A stretch of DNA of 64,000 nt from contig CM068369.1 in assembly GCA_034769895.1 (NCBI GenBank), forward strand, positions 429,437,479-429,501,478, read 5' to 3'. Positions within the stretch are counted from its first letter, which is position 1; each line of letters opens with the position of its first letter. The DNA is from Magicicada septendecula (Eukaryota; Arthropoda; Insecta; Hemiptera; Cicadidae). The notes under the pieces are model-generated. The model was not told where the DNA came from and did no database searches. It was given only the letters and a program-made list of their open reading frames with translations. This document shows, in pieces, positions 22,791-34,200 of this stretch. Both the position numbers and the translations under genes were made by a program.

Positions 22791-23082
22791 ATTGCCTGCC
22801 GGCAACAAAATTATTTTATTTTTAACAATTACCATTGTTTGAAAATGTTTAAATGAATTTTCAAGTACTTTACTCTTGTTAAAACGTAAAAGGTTGCCAG
22901 TAAACTACCCGTTCCCCTTAACCGATCTTCACCAAAATCAAAAGGCCTCGAGTTCTGGGATTTATGCAAAAAATTATTTGATTCTATTTGAATATGTGGC
23001 AGTTATCGTTCATCATAGAAAAAATTACCCTTGTTAAAACATAAAACGTTGCAGGTAAACTACCCCTTTCCCTTAACCGATC

Positions 23083-23307
23083 AAGGGAAGGGAATGTTTG
23101 TTGTGTGAAGACGGAGAGGAGAACCTTGAACATATACTTATAAAATGTCATTACCCGATTGCCGCAAGGGATATCTTAAGGATGCAAGTGTTGGGATGGC
23201 AAGAAATCATGAGCAATAAGAAGTACTGGGCTATCGCTTCTATAATCTACCATGGACATCAGGCTATCGGCTACAGTTGAAGCTGGACGCCTGTAGGAAG
23301 AAGTAAG
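23083..23307 (+). mobile_element. 5'-truncated non-LTR (LINE) fragment with 15-bp target duplication
   Basis: TTCCCTTAACCGATC occurs immediately before (23068-23082) and at the end (23308-23322), and the interrupted repeat module then continues. The 225-bp insert is open from its first base: KGRECLLCEDGEENLEHILI, then KCHYP, a C-X2-C-X10-H-X4-C finger typical of the C-terminus of jockey-like/I-like LINE polymerases, ending about 30 bp before the insert end. No poly(A) tail is present. Extreme 5' truncation with a 15-bp duplication fits target-primed reverse transcription. Confidence 0.75.
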
Positions 23308-23585
23308 TTCCCTTAACCGATCTTTACCAAAAAAAAAGCCTTGAGTACTCTACAATTCAGGGCTGTATGCAAAAAATTATTTGATTCTGTTTGAATTTGT
23401 GGCTCTTATCGTTTGCCATAAAAAAATTCTACACACAGACAGACAGACACTTTTCAAAAAATTACTTTTCTTCATGTTTTGAGGGTAGTACAATCAGAAT
23501 CAGCCCTTATCTCGAACACGATTTTTTTCGACATGGCCATACTTCCATTTCCTCATGGAACATGGAAGTAAAAACACTCCTATGA

Positions 23586-25036
23586 AAGTGAAAAATGTCA
23601 TGAACAGAGAACAATTACTGTATTTACCCAGACTGTTCTAAAGACAATGAAAATCACCAATATACACAAATAATTTTTCATGTTGTTAGAGTGGTGCCAA
23701 GCCTATTGTAACAATCATCGACAAGCCCAGGAGCCTTTATCAATCTTCGACAGGTTTTTAATGCCAGGACCAAAGGCCGGTAAACCATCTCTTCTCTCTT
23801 TGGAATCACCATCAACATGAGTGAATGTCATGTGTTTTGCAAGTAGCGTTTGTTATCGAGACATCTGGTGAGGTTGGATCACTGTTAACTAACAAACTTT
23901 ATTCTTAATTGTTGTTAATAACTTACCTTTTAAAACCACGTGTTCACATTTATTTTTATGTGCCATGCTGGTTCAGGCGCCACCTTCTGTTGCCAACATA
24001 ATATCTTAAATTTTACTTAAGGGTTCCTGGATTCTATAAGCGATCTCAGACAGGATGGTTGTTCGAAATAACCGACTCAGATAACATTTGGTAAACAAAA
24101 CCTGCTTTTTACTGGTATTAATATTGAAATAGTTACAAAAACAAAACAAGATGGAGCCCTTATTACATATAAAACAAAATGGCGGCGACATACTTCCGCT
24201 GCATTAATTTTAAGCACATCGTAATTACCTTCATATTTTTATCTTCATTTTCTAATTTATAATCAAGTGAATTTCTAAGATACTGCGGTTATCATTTATT
24301 TAAATTTGTTACGTTTCTTACATCATGCAACATAAACCAACGCCTCGTGGCTTTGCCTGTATGTGCCGACACGCATTCTCACACACACACTCTCCCCATA
24401 CAATAATTCAATGGTACATTTTGATAATTTGTAATTTTGAGCTCAAAAATAATAAAAGGTATTGATATAAATTTTGATTTTCCTGAACTCGGAGTATTGA
24501 AGTTCTCGTCAGACGTTCCACATCTACAGATGGTCCAGCAGGTGTTCGGCCGAACATTAACTGTTTATGTCTGTTCTCTTACAACACTGAAGTTAATTTA
24601 CATTTTGTACTCTTCGTTTTTAACTGCTTTGACTTTGTTACACTTTAATTACATGTCTTAGCACTTGTTAATACTCTTTGCTGGCCAGCAGATTTTACAA
24701 CGTGCTGTTGCACTGACGGTATTTTGTCGACTGAGACAGACATCTTGATGTATATTTGCCAGGTGGAAGGGATAATTCGTCATCGAATCTATTGTTTCCA
24801 GGCGATGACGGTATTGTTATACGGCTCCGTTATTACGTCTCTCGTACTTTTGATGACGTTTTAGCATGGTCCGGTTATTGTTTTGTCTGCATGGCTGTCA
24901 ACTGGCACGTAAGCCATCTGACCTTGGCGTCAACTCGTTCTGTCAAACTGCGTTGTATGATATATATTGGAAATTTTAACCTCATGTCGTTTAATACATT
25001 GGATTACAATAAAATTATATTTTCATGTACCTACAG
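23586..25036. other. Mostly non-coding, unassigned
   Basis: No clear gene. A stretch at ~24010-24080 (AAGCGATCTCAGACAGGATG, then CGAAATAACCGACTCAGATA) resembles a pogo-like subterminal repeat, but only one end is seen. An unassigned 110-codon open frame lies at 24756-25088; its composition and lack of motif make it doubtful. Confidence 0.5.
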
Positions 25037-25189
25037 ATTCCTCTACGGACTTACGTACTGTTACATCACCTTCACAAAACCACCATAGACACACACCAGG
25101 ATAGAATGAGTGATTATTCATCTTCAGGTGACAATGAACTAAAAAAAAGTAATGAAGTAATGAAACAGGCAATACTAACGAAACTGTAA
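25037..25189 (+). CDS. Possible terminal coding exon, protein unknown
   Basis: A splice acceptor-like TTTCATGTACCTACAG ends at 25036. The frame from 25037 is open for 50 codons to TAA (25187-25189), ending SSGDNELKKSNEVMKQAILT-KL. AT-rich 3'-UTR-like sequence follows. No partner exon was found upstream, and another open frame overlaps in a different phase, so this is a weak candidate. Confidence 0.22.
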   Translation: MPLRTYVLLHHLHKTTIDTHQDRMSDYSSSGDNELKKSNEVMKQAILTKL

Positions 25190-25818
25190 CAAGTATAAAT
25201 GTGTAGATAGTGTGTATAAATTGTAAATAGTGTGATATAACATTTTTGATTCATATTTCATTGATATAAAAAGTATGAAATTTAATATAAAAATTTGACT
25301 GACACACTAAACATTTAAATTCTTTGAGTACACATTATTGCTATTAGAATGATGTTCTTTAGAACTTTTTTTAATAAGAATTTTAAAATGTTGAATTGAT
25401 AGTTAAGTTGTTAATTGTCAGTAATTCCTTAATGGATATCAGGCATCTAAAGTAAAATAAATTTTATTTTATGGTTCAGTATATCAATATGAGGTTTATA
25501 AAAAGTATAGGTTATTTAAATATTACATGGTGTGATTATAATACATGCACACTTACGTAAAGGGGCACACATATAAATATTTTAATTTTCAGATGTTTTT
25601 AAATAAAATACAATTTTATGTTTTTTAAATTAATTTTAATTATTTCATCTCATGATACTCTCTCTTCTCTACAAATCTAATCTTTATTTGTGATGTAGTG
25701 TTTGAATGGAACTCAAATAAGCCTAAATACCATAGCCTGGTTTGTTATGTAAATGTATCAGAGATACGTTCAACACATGACCACGCATGCACCTCAATGT
25801 TATGTTGTATAGTATATA

Positions 25819-25848
25819 ATAACAACAACAACAACAACAACAATAATA
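25819..25848. repeat. (AAC)n microsatellite
   Basis: About nine AAC/AAT triplets in a row. Confidence 0.9.
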
Positions 25849-25907
25849 ACACTTGTATTACTGACATACTTTGTGTTTTATTGACAAATGGATACAAAAT
25901 TATTCTT

Positions 25908-26157
25908 GGATTTTGTTTTCCATGACATGTCCGTTGATTACCTAAATTATAAGTATAACACTACCGACTCGGAACACAAAGTTTTATATTGGTAAAAATG
26001 TAAAATTTTTACCTTGTAGCCTGAACCAGTTTTCACTTATTATGAGCTTCATCAGACCTTATAATAAGCAAAAACTGGTTCAGGCTATAAGGTAAAAATT
26101 TACATTTTTACCAATATAAAACTTTGTGTTCCAAGTCAGTAGTGTTATACTTATAAT
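25908..26157. mobile_element. Head-to-head Penelope-like relic, 250 bp, with 15-bp target duplication
   Basis: TACAAAATTATTCTT occurs at 25893-25907 and again at 26158-26172. Between them lies a near-perfect inverted repeat (arms ~25945-26043 and ~26060-26157) plus 37 bp present only on the left. The left arm read on the minus strand starts CTGATGAAGC and then has AAGTGAAAACTGGTTCAGGC, the hammerhead-like CTGANGA...GAAA pattern seen at the ends of Penelope-like elements. Inverted terminal copies plus a short extra tail are known for that group. Family assignment is inference; the inverted repeat and target duplication are direct. Confidence 0.65.
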
Positions 26158-26172
26158 TACAAAATTATTCTT

Positions 26173-29163
26173 AAAACTTCAACACAATACTCCTGGTCAA
26201 AGGGCTGTCCGAAGAGATCCATCATATTTAATATTTGTGAACTGAACAATAATAATTAAAATAAAACTAAAATTGCATTATAAAACTGAAATACATGCAC
26301 TTTACAGTTTTAAGAAATAGTATAATGTATGATGAACTGATTCTGCCTAAAAACAATTAAGTAAAGCTTTTAAAGTCTTAATGGTCTCTTCATATAAGAA
26401 TGAAATAAACAGGGCAGTTCTCAAAGAACAAGATAACATATCAAGACTGCTCTCATTATAAATGACACTACACATTTATTCCTGGCACCTTATTAATTTC
26501 TTTAAACAGTTCATACCGATATGGCCATGCTGATCTACAGAATTCACTCAGTAACATCCAATTTTTAGCATTTAGCAAGTATTTCACCTCGTAAACACTG
26601 AACAGAGAATTTTAAAAATAGTTTAAACAGTACTCTTTTAATACTGAACTATTTCCAGGTGAAATGGATAACATCCTCCTCTTCTTTCCTGCTGTACAAA
26701 GTAGGCCTACATAATTTGGACGAAGGCGAGTACGAATATTTATTTATAGCAGTAAGTAAGAATATCTGAATAACAGTTATAGCAGATATAAATAATTTGT
26801 AAATTTGAGTATGTGTGTGGAGGAGGCAAAAGTGCTGAGTCTCTAATACTCCAGTGTGGAATGTTCTGTAATAACGTAGGCTGACCATAGTAGATAACGA
26901 AATGAGTCTTACTGTGATTACTGTCATAGAGATACACAACTTACACACACAGTTAATGTTTTCTTTCTACACTAATTTTATTTTCTATATTAGTTTTTTA
27001 CTTTATCTTCAATTTGCTGAATCTGTAGTAGTATCACAGAATATTTAATTATTAATAGTATCATAGACAACAACAAAAGTACACAAAATATCTTGTAATG
27101 GTGTGTGTGTAAAGCATTTCTTTATATTTTTAAGTAACCGAATGTTCTACAATAAATATTTTATTAGGGGCCATCATCTCCTTTGGGGTACACTGAAAAA
27201 CCATTGTTAATAATAAAATTGTGTGTCCTATATATTTATTTAATATTTAAGGATGTTTCATTCACTGTCTCTTGTTCAATCACTGAGAGAAAGACATCAT
27301 GTAAACAAATAGTTCACATGATCAGTGGTATTGGCAGGTCAATTCAATGACATAATTATAATTTGCAGAATGTTTGTCAGCACACTATAAAAATTATTGT
27401 AATGTGTTCCTAAGAGTAGGCAACACATTAGATGTCATATGAACAATGAACGTAATTTTTTTACTATGCCTGTCAAATCAATGAATTGGGTAGAGTTGTC
27501 CTACATATTTTTGAGGACACTGCTTTTTCTATATTTTTAAACAAATACATAAATAAAGCATTTTAGTAGTTTACTAAAATGGTTGTCTGGTCAAATTAGT
27601 TTCCAAGTTGAACTCATTTCAATAGTGTTTACTAAGAAAGTGCCTTCTGAACACAGATTTCACGAAATTCTTCAAAATGTTTAATACTGTGTGAAGAGAA
27701 GAGACATGGGCTGCCTGTTTGTCTTGGATCATAGCTTTCTTTACTCCTTTCTCTGTTAAGTGCTTCCAAGATGTGTATGTGTGTGTGTGTGTGCTTGTTT
27801 AACATAATGACTACGGGCCACGGCCCGGTCCGTAGTACATTCAGTCACTGCCACCCATGCCATGGCCCCCCCCCCCCGGGCTGTGTTTCTCTATATTGTT
27901 ACGCTACAAAATCTCCACCAGAATAACAAATGAAACAACGTTAAGAATTAACAACAACTATGCAGTTAGTAACGCAGAAGATGAGAAAAATACAGTCATT
28001 TTAAATAATAAAAAAAAATAATAAAATATAGTGATGACCAACAACCAAGACGATGAAAAACACAAGACCCCACCCCAAGTGATTGGCATGAATAATGACA
28101 ATTCAATATCAAATAACTTTATAGATAAAAATGAGAACATGTTTGATCATAACAAACATTGAAAGTACAATACCTACCTTGATTAAATATGTAATAAAAT
28201 AATGTATGTATAACTTCAATATAATACTATTAAATGACAAAGAAATAATAAGTGTTAATTATAAAAATAATTCACATAAATCAAATCAATGAAACCAAGT
28301 GATAAGTAGGTATACAGTGAGTGACCAAAAACATTGTGATAAGTGATATACAATAGTGAGTGGTTATATCTATAAATATCTATTAAATAATAAATATCTA
28401 TTTGAGAATACTCAATCACAGCGTATACTAAAAGGACAAAAAGTATTGAACACTAAAGTGAAAGTTAACTCAAATACATGAAATAAACCAAGTATAACCC
28501 ATAATCATATGTGAAAACAAAACAAACGTTACATCCCATAAGGGATGAATGATGTTTTATTTAGATTTTGTAAACGATAAATAAGCAGGAGACTCTTAGA
28601 GTGAATTAACAATCATTATAAAATATTCACAACTTTGTGTTATATATAAAATATAATGTTTGTCTGACTTTGTAAACGATGGATAAGTAGAAGGCTCATG
28701 GAGTGACAAGAATCAGTATAAAACAATCACAATTATTTGGTATTGTATATGATAACTGATGTTATATTTGAAAGTTGTAGCTGATGAAGGAAGAGGAGAC
28801 TCATGGAGTGAATTGACATACATTGTAAAAGCATTTTCAACAAATGTGTGGTAAATTTTAAGACTATAGATAAAGATGACATGATAATCAAAAGACTTGA
28901 TACAAACAGTATCATAATATTATTATATGTATAAATATGTTTCAAAAGTTGTGTTAAGAAAAAATATGTAATTAATATTAATTTCAAGAAGTTCCAAGTT
29001 AAAAGATAGTCATTATCAAAGTGATTATGTTAACATGTATGTTCATTTTAGTAACGTTCAGTATCTAAGTTATATTTATACTATGTGGTAAAGAATGTTA
29101 ACAGTTAAGTAAATGTTGTTCAAATGTTAACTAAGTTTAATTAATAAGAGTCAGTAGATTATA
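26173..29163. other. Non-coding AT-rich region with small repeats
   Basis: No gene seen. It contains a GC-rich hairpin around 27815-27839 (CTACGGGCC...GGTCCGTAG) followed by a run of twelve C (27866-27877). A diverged minisatellite lies near its end and is listed separately. Confidence 0.6.
28560..28860 (+). repeat. ~105-bp minisatellite, three diverged copies
   Basis: The phrase TTGTAAACGAT(A/G)(A/G)ATAAG... then GGAGTGA recurs at about 28565, 28669 and 28775, each followed by an AT-rich stretch with AAAATATTCAC-like sequence. Confidence 0.7.
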
Positions 29164-30479
29164 CGAGGGACATTCAATAATTAAAGAGACAAACTGATCT
29201 AAAGAAAAAATGGTGTATTTTTACAAAATGACAATTTTCCTATTTTTCAACATAATCCCCCCCAACACTAATACACTTGTCCCAACGATGAATCAGCTTT
29301 TTTATGCCTGCAGCAAAGAATTCTTTATCTTGACGTTTGAACCAGTCTCCCACAAATTTTTTGACTTCTTCGTTGTTGTTGAATTTCTTACCACGTAGCG
29401 ATTCCTTGAGTGGGCCAAACAAGTGGAAATCTGATGGTGCCAAGTCTGGGCTATATGGGGGGGGGGTGGTAGTGTCTCCCAGCCAATTTTTTCCAAAGTT
29501 TTTTGCGTTACGTGAGCTGTGTGAGGGCGAGCATTATCGTGAAGAAGAATAACGCCTTTTCTCTGAGACCCACGACGTTTCTTCCTCATTGCCGGCTTCA
29601 CTTTATTGACAAGCATATCAGAGTAGTATACACTGTTAATAGTTCTCTGATCTTCCAAGTAATCACAAAAAACCGGACCTTCGGAGTCCCAAAAGACCGT
29701 TAACATGACTTTTCCTGATGATGTTTGAGTGCAGAACTTTTTTTTGACAGGTGAACTGATGTGCTTCAATTCCATGCTTTGCCTTTTGGATTCCGGTTCA
29801 AAATGGTGAACCCATGTTTCATCACATGTTAAAATTCTACTCAGAAAAGCTTCACCTTCCTGCAAATAGCGTTGCTTCAGCTCTGTGCACACTCTGAGTC
29901 TGTTGTCCTTGTGTTGTTGCGTTAACTCTTTTGGAACCCATCTTGCACTTGTTTTGCGGTACCTAAGCTTGTCACTGATAATGCTATAAACTGTACCAAC
30001 AATTACTTGCAAATTTTCAGCTATTTGTTCAACTGTAACACGACGGTCTTCACGAATCATATTGTCTATTCGAGATTCAAGCGCAGGAGTTGAAACTTCC
30101 TTTGGACGTCCAGATCGCTGTTCGTCTGTCACTGAGGTTCGACCATTTTTGAACTGATCCACCCACTTATAAAAATTTCCGCGATTCATGGAAATTTCAC
30201 CATACTGTTTAGTCATTCTAGAATAGACATTAGAGGGGTTTTCACCTTCAGAAAGTAAAAATCGAATCACTGAACGTTGTTCAACTAATGTGGAAACTTC
30301 TAGCGGACTTGCCATTGTTAAATGAGATTTTGAGGTTATAAGCAAAACAATTTTCATGAAACAGCTGCTCAGAGATCATCCCAGGGATGCCAACATGAAG
30401 TCCTAAAAGTACCTAATTTTTCCTGCCAACCGTTTTTTCTCTAGATCAATTTGTCTCTTTAATTATTGAATGTACCTCG
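29164..30479 (-). mobile_element. Mariner C, ~1.3 kb, nearly intact
   Basis: Terminal repeats CGAGGGACATTCAATAATTA and (reversed right end) CGAGGTACATTCAATAATTA continue with few mismatches to almost 50 bp. TA precedes the left end (29162-29163); the right flank is TG, a probable mutated TA. One transposase gene fills the minus strand. It is the best preserved DNA transposon in the window. Confidence 0.95.
29240..30315 (-). pseudogene. Mariner C transposase, one frameshift from full length
   Basis: Starts MASPLEVSTLVEQRSVIRFL (ATG at 30315). The helix-turn-helix region includes YGEISMNRGNFYKWVDQFKN; ARWVPKELT is the usual mariner linker phrase; CDETWVHHFEPESKRQSMEL holds the first catalytic Asp (Gly before it is Cys here); VILLHDNARPHTAH holds the second; MAPSDFHLFGPLKESL holds the third, giving the mariner DD34D type. 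The frame slips in the run of about eleven C (plus strand G-run at ~29458-29470) just before the third Asp. The C-terminus ends GGDYVEK. I see no other stop. It may encode a truncated protein. Confidence 0.9.
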
Positions 30480-32263
30480 TGTAATGAGTGGGCAGGAATA
30501 TAAAGTGTTGTAGACAAAAGGTAGCAAAACTAGGTATCAAAATTAAGAAATTGTTAAAAAATAAGAATAGGCCTAAAGTAAAATGTTGAAATTCTCATTA
30601 AGTATACAATAATAGAGCAATAGTATATAAAATTGAACTACTCAAAGCTGACTAAATTGTATAAATTACTAATAATTGTAAACCTAGGTAAGCCTAGATC
30701 GAAGATAAGATTATTGCAAATTGTAACCAGTAAATAGATTTAAGTTAAACAAAAGGCATGTAAACATAATATAAATAGATAGGGGAATAGTAAAATCACA
30801 AATAATACTAACAAAACTCATTAATAAAAGAAATAAGTATAAAAGGTACACAAGATCTATACAGTAAAATGTTAATTCAGTAATTCTAGATCACACACTA
30901 AGCATGTTTGGTCTCAAAATAATTTATAGAATGAAAGGAATCCAAAGATAATCAAAACAAGTTTATTAAATGTATCATAAACTCAATATTTAAATTAGAA
31001 ACATTTTCGACAGTTTTATAGAAAATTAAGCCGAATGTAACAATGTAATAAGAAAACTAACAACCAATGAGAGGACAGATTATCGCTTACTAACGAAAAA
31101 TACGTTACAAACAACCAGTTTTTTCCATTTATTGAACTCTGAAGAGAACGGATGAGAAATTAATTGCTCCCGAATAATAATCAGTATAAAACATAAAATA
31201 AATGAAAAAACATAATACAAAGTATTGAAAGTAAAGCATATGTCTACCCAAAGAAGAATGTGACAAAATTAAAATCTAAATAAAGTATAAATGAAAATTC
31301 CAAATTTCCGAAAAGTACAAAATCACGATCCAGAAGGAAGGAAATATAACCAAGAACATCCAATATATCAAAGTCAACCATACTGAGGAACAGATGAAAA
31401 AGAATTTTTGTAAAGTATAACTAAAACTATATTTTCACTACAAGACAACATACGTTTGAAATTCACGATACTTTCAAAGACACCTCACTTGGTTTCAACC
31501 ACAATATTTTCGAACATTATTAATAATTGATTAATTATTATATTTCACTTAAGAATTTTAACAACACATTTTATTTAAATAAAATTATTATTTAGTAACA
31601 AAAAATTATAACCTATTTGTAAGACGTTGAATCTAACCAATTTTAAAAGACCACAACTGAATTTTGTAAAACTAAAAACTTCAGCAATTAGAAATAAGTA
31701 TATTGTAAAGGTCTGTACATTCAAAACATCTTGTTATCTTTCTCTGTAATCACAAGAACCCTGTAATCCAACATTTTTATTAAAATCAACTAGCAACAGC
31801 CTAAAGAGAATTGGGTTACATCGATCCTTTCAACCGCTGAGTCAGTAAAACTTTATCGCCGAGGTAAATTATTATATTATCATTGATGTTTATATAATCT
31901 GAATCCGAATCATTAACAAAACTGCTAATAAAATAAAACATTGTGTATTCATTTCAGAGAATTTTATGCATGTTAATCTTTTTATATAGTTAAGTGTATA
32001 GCGCTGACACAAGAACACTGAAGTTGGCAATCCTGATGCTGAGGAGTGGGATTCAAATTCGAACGTCAGGCGGCGGCAAATATGATTGTAGCGAAAATAT
32101 TGAAAAAATTAAGAGAATCAATTATTAATTCTTTTAATTGTTTTGCATGTAAAACAATTTGGTGCCTAAAGATCGAGATTTTTCTGAATACACACAGCAG
32201 GTAAGATAGCGGAAACCCTTAAACAGATGATAAACCGATCATACATCCAGGATAGGGGTTATT
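30480..32263. other. Non-coding AT-rich, nothing recognised
   Basis: No open frame, repeat end or RNA gene that I can support. A TCAAATTCGAACG phrase at ~32052 resembles a tRNA T-arm, but no tRNA fold surrounds it. Confidence 0.6.
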
Positions 32264-32495
32264 ATTTCTTTTATGAATTTGCTAACTGCTATAATTTTTT
32301 TATTGTTCGACTAAGCTTTTCGTCATTACTGACATCTTCAGGTCTTAAACAACCCTGTTTCTTCTTCAGGGTTGTTTAAGACCTGAAGATGTCAGTAATG
32401 ACGAAAAGCTTAGTCGAACAATAAAAAAATTATAGCAGTTAGCAAATTCATAAAAGAAATAGTAAGGATGGCTGCTAATTTAAACAATACGAAGA
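32264..32495. mobile_element. Head-to-head Penelope-like relic, 232 bp, with 12-bp target duplication
   Basis: ATAGGGGTTATT occurs at 32252-32263 and 32496-32507. The insert begins with a perfect palindrome: 95-bp arms 32263-32357 and 32367-32461 around a 9-base loop, followed by 34 bp present only on the right. Each arm read outward from the centre contains CTGAAGATGTCAGTAATGAC then GAAAAGC, again a CTGANGA...GAAA core. The architecture (two inverted copies, a ~35-bp tail, a 12-15 bp duplication) matches the relic at 25908-26157, though the sequences differ. Confidence 0.7.
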
Positions 32496-32719
32496 ATAGG
32501 GGTTATTGTTCATAAAATTCATAAACTTATTAATCAACATACTTGGAGTTTTAAAGGACACATACTTGTCATGTAATAGATGGGTGCCGCAACGCGTGGC
32601 TAGAAGGAGGTACACCTATTAATCTTGTAACAATATCCAGTGTATTTCTTTCAGGGTGCCATAGCACCTACGGACCATCATTAACCTTATTGTTAACAGT
32701 CAACGTGTTAAAAGTGCTG

Positions 32720-34200
32720 TCATGTAATAATGAAGTATAGGATGTACAAGTAATAATGAATACTCACACATAATTGATACAAAATATGTCTTTATACGGT
32801 TATTATGTAATTGAGATACATAGCAACTGTTAAGTTACCGTTGTGTTCTAATTGTTCATGTCTGTATTTATTTTGAAATTTTTCAATACAATGAAGTTGT
32901 AAAAGTGGTTAAAAAAGTTTTTAAACCCATTAATATAAAGTACCAAATTATTTTGTAATGTTTGTGTGTTAAAAATTCTTAGAACTACAGAATGGAATAT
33001 TCCAGAAACATTTTAAATTTATTTAAACATTTGAAAAAGTTCACACAACTTATTTTTATACATTACTTTTCCAATGTAGGCTACTTAAAAGAGTTGAATT
33101 ACCTCTGACATATTAAACAACAAAGAATGTCAAGTAATTATGTGAACACTATGTGTGTGTGTGTGTGTGTGTGTGAACTAAAGTGATGTGATTATACTAC
33201 TGTAGTGTGGAATGTGTGAGGAAAAATGAATACTTATACATAATGGATTAAATATATGTCTATATTGTTATTGTGACATTGGGGTACACAGCAAACTGTT
33301 CAGTTTCCATTATGTTCTAGTTGTTCATGTCTTCATATCTGCATTTATTTTGAACTCTTTACAATACAATGAAACTGTAAAAGTAAACTGTAAAATTTTT
33401 AAACCTCTGTATAAATATTATTATATATAAAAAAACTTTCACAAATGAACTTACTTTTGTTCTCACTATCACAAACGTTTCAAGGTGTTGTGCCTCTTCC
33501 TCAGTGTGAGTAAATACTTATAAAGTACTCTGTATAAAGTACATTACCAAATTATTTTGTAACACATGTACATGGGTGTGTGTTAAAAATTTCTTACACC
33601 TATAGTATGGAATATTCGACAATAAGAAAACATTTTGTTTTAATAATTTATTTATATATTTAATATGTTCCAAAAAGTTCATAGTAACTTATTTTGTTCA
33701 TTACTTTTCCAATAAAAGTAAAGAGCTGAATATATTCTCTGATATATTTAATACTGCTAACACATCCTGTATGTGCGTTAAAAATTTTCTTAGAAGAAAA
33801 AAATGTTCTAAATTACAAACAAAGCCTGTTTTCATAGAGGCTTCATTTCCATTGAGAAAATAGAAGACTGCTGTTGTTAAAATCAAAACTGGTCCTAATT
33901 ATTTAGTTATTTATTTAAATATATGTTTCATAAAGTGCTTAGTTGAAGTTCTATACTAAATAGATGGATTATGTATATAAGGTACAAGAAAGCATTTTGT
34001 AAACTTTGGGTGTGTGTGTGTGTGACACGTGGCATCCACATGTCATTGTTTTCCAATGCGGTGTGAAATGTTCTAATGACACTGAATACTCTCATATAAT
34101 GGATACCGTACAATATTGAAAATAATAGAAACTGTTAACATTTTCATTGTGTTCTAACTGTTTATTTCTGTATTTATTTTGTACTTTTTAATTTTTAATA
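32720..34200 (+). repeat. Diverged large tandem duplication, about three copies
   Basis: A block with GTTCTAATTGTTCATGTCTG, then TATTTATTTTGAA, recurs near 32823, 33291 and 34130. Between the first two the spacing is ~470 bp, and neighbouring phrases (TGGAATATTC, CATTACTTTTCCAAT) repeat in the same order. GT microsatellites lie at 33152-33173 and 34010-34023 at comparable points. Confidence 0.7.
33416..33527 (-). mobile_element. Short single-copy Penelope-like tail insert, 112 bp, with 11-bp target duplication
   Basis: CTCTGTATAAA is found at 33405-33415 and 33528-33538, and the insert is absent from the parallel copy of the surrounding duplication (near 32940). On the minus strand it reads CTGAGGAAGAGGC, then ACACCTTGAAACGTTTGTG and an AT-rich tail. 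It shows the same core pattern as the two palindromic relics but with one arm only. Confidence 0.6.

Larger units (their letters stand above)
18510..23585 (+). repeat. Diverged tandem repeat field, several interleaved modules
   Basis: A module with GGTATGGAGAACCATACATG recurs near 18520, 19445, 20545 and 21747 (spacing 0.9-1.2 kb). A second module built around GTAAACTACCC recurs at about 19003, 19169, 19933, 20097, 20262, 21434, 22901 and 23055; adjacent copies are 154-166 bp apart. A third carries CTGATGA...GAAAC cores (18681, 19614, 21916). Copies are clearly diverged. No long ORF runs through. The field begins where the old gypsy pol remnant ends. It may be a degenerate tandem cluster of Penelope-like or other retroelement tails, which I infer from the cores only. 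Confidence 0.75.

Noticed and set aside
23700-23830. GACAAGCCCAG phrase shared with the LTR near 1310
   Set aside because: The match is about 11 bases only; too short to claim a missing 3' LTR.
24006-24191. Possible pogo-like element end
   Set aside because: Only a subterminal-like phrase on one side, no second end and no TA pair.
24756-25088. 110-codon open frame on the plus strand
   Set aside because: No motif or promoter context, and it overlaps a differently phased candidate exon; kept only as a remark.
32030-32090. tRNA-like T-arm phrase (TTCAAATTCGAAC)
   Set aside because: No acceptor stem, D-arm or anticodon arm can be built around it.
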